Shown here in pieces: positions 28,664 through 31,373 of a stretch of DNA of 31,373 nt (the first letter of the stretch is position 1; each line of letters opens with the position of its first letter). Under the pieces are notes generated by a model that ran no database searches, was not told where the DNA came from, and saw only the letters and a list, made by a program, of their open reading frames with translations. Made by a program: the position numbers and the translations under genes. The DNA is from CAYQLK01 sp964418515 (GTDB lineage: Bacteria > Patescibacteriota > Microgenomatia > CAYQLK01), in contig CAYQLK010000009.1 of the NCBI GenBank assembly GCA_964418515.1, positions 1-31,373 on the forward strand. Reading direction: 5' to 3'.

Positions 28664-30421
28664 CTATTCTTGGGCAACCCTCAAAACTTCTTCTATCGTG
28701 GTTATACCTTCAACCACTTTTAAATATCCATCTTGTTTCATTGTTACCATACCGTCTTCGACCGCTTGTCTTTCCAAAGCCTCACTTGTTTCGCGTTCCA
28801 AAATTAATCTTCCTATCTTTTCATTTAAAATCAAAACTTCATAAATTCCAATCCTTCCGAGGTAACCAGTCCCGTTACACTCCTCACAACCCTTACCCCG
28901 ATAAAGAGACATCTGTCCTTGTGCAACTTGTGCATCAAGTAGTCTACCCAGAACACTTTTAATATCAGTAATTATTTCTGGAACTGGCACATATTTTTCT
29001 CTACAGGTCACACAAATCTTCCTTACAACTCTTTGTCCAACTACGGCCGTAATCGAGCTGGCAATCAGATAAGGTTCAATCTTCATATCAAGTAGTCTCG
29101 GCAAGGCTCCAGAAGCATTATTCGTGTGAACCGTTGAAAAAACCATATGCCCTGTTAATGCAGCCTGTACAGCCAAATCAGCCGTTTCTTCATCACGAAT
29201 TTCTCCAACCATAATGATATTAGGGTCCTGTCTCAAAAAAGATCTTAGTCCTGAAGCAAAAGTCAACCCTGCAAGAGTGTTAATCTGAACCTGATTCACA
29301 CCAGCAATCTGATACTCAACAGGATCTTCGAGTGTCAAAATATTTACTTTCGCAGTATTAAGTCTTGCCAAGGCAGAGTATAGTGTCGTCGTTTTACCAG
29401 AACCAGTTGGACCAGTAATCAACATAACTCCATGGGGTCGTGTCAGCTGCATTTCTACATTTTTTAACGCCGTTCCTCGCAATCCTAGCTCCGAAAGAGT
29501 AGGAATTCCGCCGGATTTTTTAAGTAGCCTCATTACAACCTTTTCTCCCCAAGTCGTCGGCAAACTTGATACACGCAAATCAACCGCTTCTTGCCCGCTT
29601 TCAAAATCAAATCTTCCATCCTGTGGAAGACGTTTTTCATCAATTTTAAGTTTGGCCAAAATCTTAATACGCGCCACAATTGCCTCGTGAACCTTCTTTG
29701 GCAAAATTAGTTTCTCGTGTAAAATTCCATCGATTCTATATCTAATTCTAACTTTGTCCTCCATCGGCTCAATGTGCACATCAGAAGCTTTGATTTTTAT
29801 CCCATATTCCAGTAGCTGTGAAACAACCTTAGCTATTGGCGCGTTATAGAGAGTTTCGGCTTTGACCTTAGTTACCCCCGATTCTGTAGCAAGGACACTA
29901 GTATTAGCTTCCTTTAATACCTCACCAATATCACCAGTCAAGCTTTGAGAATAAGTCAACTCAATCGCGTCTTTTATTTCATTATGTCCCGACAAGAAGA
30001 CCTTGATTCCCATGTTGGTCTTTTGTTCCAAAAACTTCACAACCTGAAGATTAAGTGGGTCATCAAGAGCGACCCATAAGTCATTTAAGTGTCTTTCAAA
30101 GGGAATAATACCGTACTGTTTGGCAACCTGTTCGGGGATTAGTGTTAAAACATCTGGAGATATAGTCTTGCCGGCAATCTGCACATATGGCACACCAAAA
30201 AGAATCGATTTAGCCTCGGCAATCTGCTGATCAGTAACCAAGTTCTTTTCAATTAATAAATCTTCAACTTTTTTACCGGTGGATACTACTTCAAGCTTTA
30301 CTTGATCGTAATCTTTCTTCTTCAAAACATTCTGATCTAACAGAACATCTTCAATTGTCGTGAGCGTCTTAGCTGGAGCTGATTGCGTCACTCCAACTAC
30401 ATTTGGGGCAGGTGCAGGCAT
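28664..30421 (-). CDS. pilB: pilus extension ATPase PilB
   Basis: Assembly motor of 585 residues and first gene of the pilus operon. An N-terminal MshEN-type domain (about 20-150) precedes the ATPase: ASDVHIEP at 212-219, Walker A GPTGSGKT at 337-344, Walker B IIMVGEIRD at 402-410 and the His box FSTVHTNN. Cys470, Cys473, Cys512 and Cys515 form the zinc tetracysteine motif specific to PilB/GspE. MshEN domains often bind cyclic di-GMP, but binding here is not shown. The Pro/Ala-rich N-terminus follows the ATG at 30421. Confidence 0.96.
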   Translation of the reverse strand: MPAPAPNVVGVTQSAPAKTLTTIEDVLLDQNVLKKKDYDQVKLEVVSTGKKVEDLLIEKNLVTDQQIAEAKSILFGVPYVQIAGKTISPDVLTLIPEQVAKQYGIIPFERHLNDLWVALDDPLNLQVVKFLEQKTNMGIKVFLSGHNEIKDAIELTYSQSLTGDIGEVLKEANTSVLATESGVTKVKAETLYNAPIAKVVSQLLEYGIKIKASDVHIEPMEDKVRIRYRIDGILHEKLILPKKVHEAIVARIKILAKLKIDEKRLPQDGRFDFESGQEAVDLRVSSLPTTWGEKVVMRLLKKSGGIPTLSELGLRGTALKNVEMQLTRPHGVMLITGPTGSGKTTTLYSALARLNTAKVNILTLEDPVEYQIAGVNQVQINTLAGLTFASGLRSFLRQDPNIIMVGEIRDEETADLAVQAALTGHMVFSTVHTNNASGALPRLLDMKIEPYLIASSITAVVGQRVVRKICVTCREKYVPVPEIITDIKSVLGRLLDAQVAQGQMSLYRGKGCEECNGTGYLGRIGIYEVLILNEKIGRLILERETSEALERQAVEDGMVTMKQDGYLKVVEGITTIEEVLRVAQE

Positions 30422-30515
30422 ATGTTTTGTTGGTTAGTTTTACTTTTTTTTTCGAAGCTACTTTTATATTGGCCTTATTTTGGCAACTTCTAAGTAAACC
30501 TTTAACCTCTTAACA

Positions 30516-30521
30516 TATAAT
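30516..30521 (+). promoter_or_regulatory. candidate -10 for the holB-like gene
   Basis: A perfect TATAAT lies 66 bp before the holB-like ATG, with no good -35. It is palindromically placed over the minus-strand -10. Confidence 0.35.
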
Positions 30522-30548
30522 ATCCTTCATAGCTGACTTGCGTGTCAA
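30517..30548 (-). promoter_or_regulatory. possible pilus operon promoter
   Basis: On the minus strand a perfect TTGACA (30548-30543) is followed by TATTAT (30522-30517), but at 20 bp, longer than ideal. It overlaps a plus-strand TATAAT (30516-30521), so the pilus operon and holB promoters may share or compete for the region. Confidence 0.35.
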
Positions 30549-30587
30549 CACCAACTAGCTTGTAAAGGCACTAAAAAATATTTATTA

Positions 30588-31277
30588 ATGGAAAAACAAA
30601 AACATATTCACTATCAACCATATCTACTAATCGGACAAAAAGAGGATAGTCAAATAACTCAAATTCTTACGTCTCTAAAAATTGATCTCGACATGGATAG
30701 TCCAGATTTTATTAGAATTATTCCCAAAGATGAATTTTCCATAGAGGACTCAAGATTAATTATTAAAAAATCCTCACTTAGTCCATTATTTTCCAAAAAC
30801 AAAGTAATTTTAGTAGAAAATTTTTCCAACCCATCGCTTCAAGGACAGAATAGTTTACTGAAAATTTTAGAAGAGCCTCCGCTTTCGACGCTGATAATTC
30901 TCCTTTCAGAAACAAAAAACAATATTCTTCCAACCATCCTTTCTCGTGTAATTACAGTTGACTACCATACTAAGCCTTCTTCAAAAACTGATGCAATATC
31001 AATAGAAGCCTTTATCAGTCAAATAACTTCAGCCGAACTAAGTTTGGGTCAAAAACTTATGCTACTCGACAAATCTAAAGAAGCAGATCTTAAAGTTTTA
31101 ATAAAAGATCTACAAATTACACTTAATAAGCCCAACCTTAATAAAAGCGAACTTTTTTTAGCCAAATCACTTCTGGATATTAACAGCCTTACTAAGGTCA
31201 ACGTAAAAAGTCGACTAATTCTCGACAATATTATTATTGCCCTTGATCAAGTAATAAAGTCCACCAAAACTGATTGA
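30588..31277 (+). CDS. holB: DNA polymerase III delta'-like clamp-loader subunit, without Walker A
   Basis: A 229-residue relative of HolB. QGQNSLLKILEEPPLSTLIIL and ILPTILSRV correspond to the conserved NALLKTLEEPP and LLPTILSRC blocks of clamp-loader AAA+ subunits. The N-terminal segment YLLIGQKED lacks the GxxGxGK loop, so it probably does not bind ATP, as in E. coli delta'. The C-terminal collar domain is short. The likely role is a structural clamp-loader subunit working with DnaX and HolA, neither of which is here. Symbol assigned from these motifs only. Confidence 0.8.
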   Translation: MEKQKHIHYQPYLLIGQKEDSQITQILTSLKIDLDMDSPDFIRIIPKDEFSIEDSRLIIKKSSLSPLFSKNKVILVENFSNPSLQGQNSLLKILEEPPLSTLIILLSETKNNILPTILSRVITVDYHTKPSSKTDAISIEAFISQITSAELSLGQKLMLLDKSKEADLKVLIKDLQITLNKPNLNKSELFLAKSLLDINSLTKVNVKSRLILDNIIIALDQVIKSTKTD

Positions 31278-31302
31278 AATATATCCCATAGTATGGTAAT
31301 AT
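31274..31302 (+). promoter_or_regulatory. promoter of the gene at the window's right end
   Basis: TTGAAA (31274-31279) overlaps the holB stop codon and is 17 bp from TAATAT (31297-31302). Confidence 0.6.
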
Positions 31303-31340
31303 TTAGCTTCAGTACATTAAATACTCAAGTGAGGTAGATT

Positions 31341-31373
31341 TTGAGTGTCCAAAGTCCAACAGAAGTCGCAGAG
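31341..31373 (+). CDS. start of a gene cut by the window edge
   Basis: GAGGT (31331-31335) follows the 31274 promoter and precedes two candidate starts: TTG at 31341 (reading MSVQSPTEVAE) and GTG at 31345 in another frame (reading MSKVQQKSQ). Only 10-11 codons are visible, so frame and product cannot be decided. Confidence 0.4.
   Translation, partial: MSVQSPTEVAE

Noticed and set aside
1..31373. Recoded UGA (genetic code 25)
   Set aside because: Several genes end at TGA exactly where the families end, and no core gene needs a TGA read as glycine.

Overview
The window looks like a chromosomal segment of a Candidate Phyla Radiation (Patescibacteria) genome, most likely of the Microgenomates type; that placement is inference. 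The support is an A+T-rich, tightly packed genome, translation enzymes missing accessory domains (ThrRS without a TGS domain, PheT without its tRNA-binding OB domain), small single-helix and zinc-ribbon membrane proteins, and a complete type IV pilus operon with no outer-membrane secretin. TGA is used as a stop (tyrS, khpA, the 15390 gene, holB), so the UGA-Gly code of Gracilibacteria/SR1 does not apply.

Layout. 1-1488 (minus): a truncated small membrane protein overlapping a GT4 glycosyltransferase. 1489-2084: a divergent regulatory region and a G+C-richer orphan gene broken by a 100-N scaffold gap, with its own terminator. 2121-8547 (plus): translation block of a small membrane protein, thrS, infC, rpmI, rplT, pheS and pheT. 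8591-9272 (plus): a consensus promoter, about 650 nt without a convincing ORF but rich in hairpins, and a strong terminator; this is my best candidate for something undescribed. 9310-11943 (minus): a class A penicillin-binding protein. 12000-18717 (plus): tyrS, a coupled 45-aa membrane peptide, recG, a second orphan gene, rpmF, nusB, an ACP-like gene, rnc, rpsP, khpA and trmD. 18743-18949 (minus): a third orphan gene. 19069-30421 (minus): a 13-gene type IV pilus operon in the order pilB-pilT-pilC-pilin-pilin-pilD-four minor pseudopilins-pilM-pilN-pilO. 30588-31373 (plus): a short holB-like clamp-loader gene and the start of another gene.

How the genes work together. The plus-strand blocks are mostly housekeeping translation, RNA processing and repair. 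The pilus operon holds a full monoderm-style machine: extension motor PilB, retraction motor PilT, platform PilC, prepilin peptidase PilD, two tandem major-type pilins, four minor pilins and the PilMNO alignment complex. The glycosyltransferase and PBP serve the cell envelope. Scattered between these are single-gene islands with higher G+C, C-ending codons and their own promoter and terminator.

Points most worth checking: the 8626-9272 transcript; a pilin whose only usable start appears to be AUU behind a nearly perfect Shine-Dalgarno; infC with a TTG start directly behind a 13-residue leader ORF (or a one-base frameshift); and an acyl-carrier-like protein without the phosphopantetheine serine. 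No tRNA, rRNA, CRISPR array, IS element or attachment site was seen. All calls come from reading the sequence; no searches or folding programs were run.
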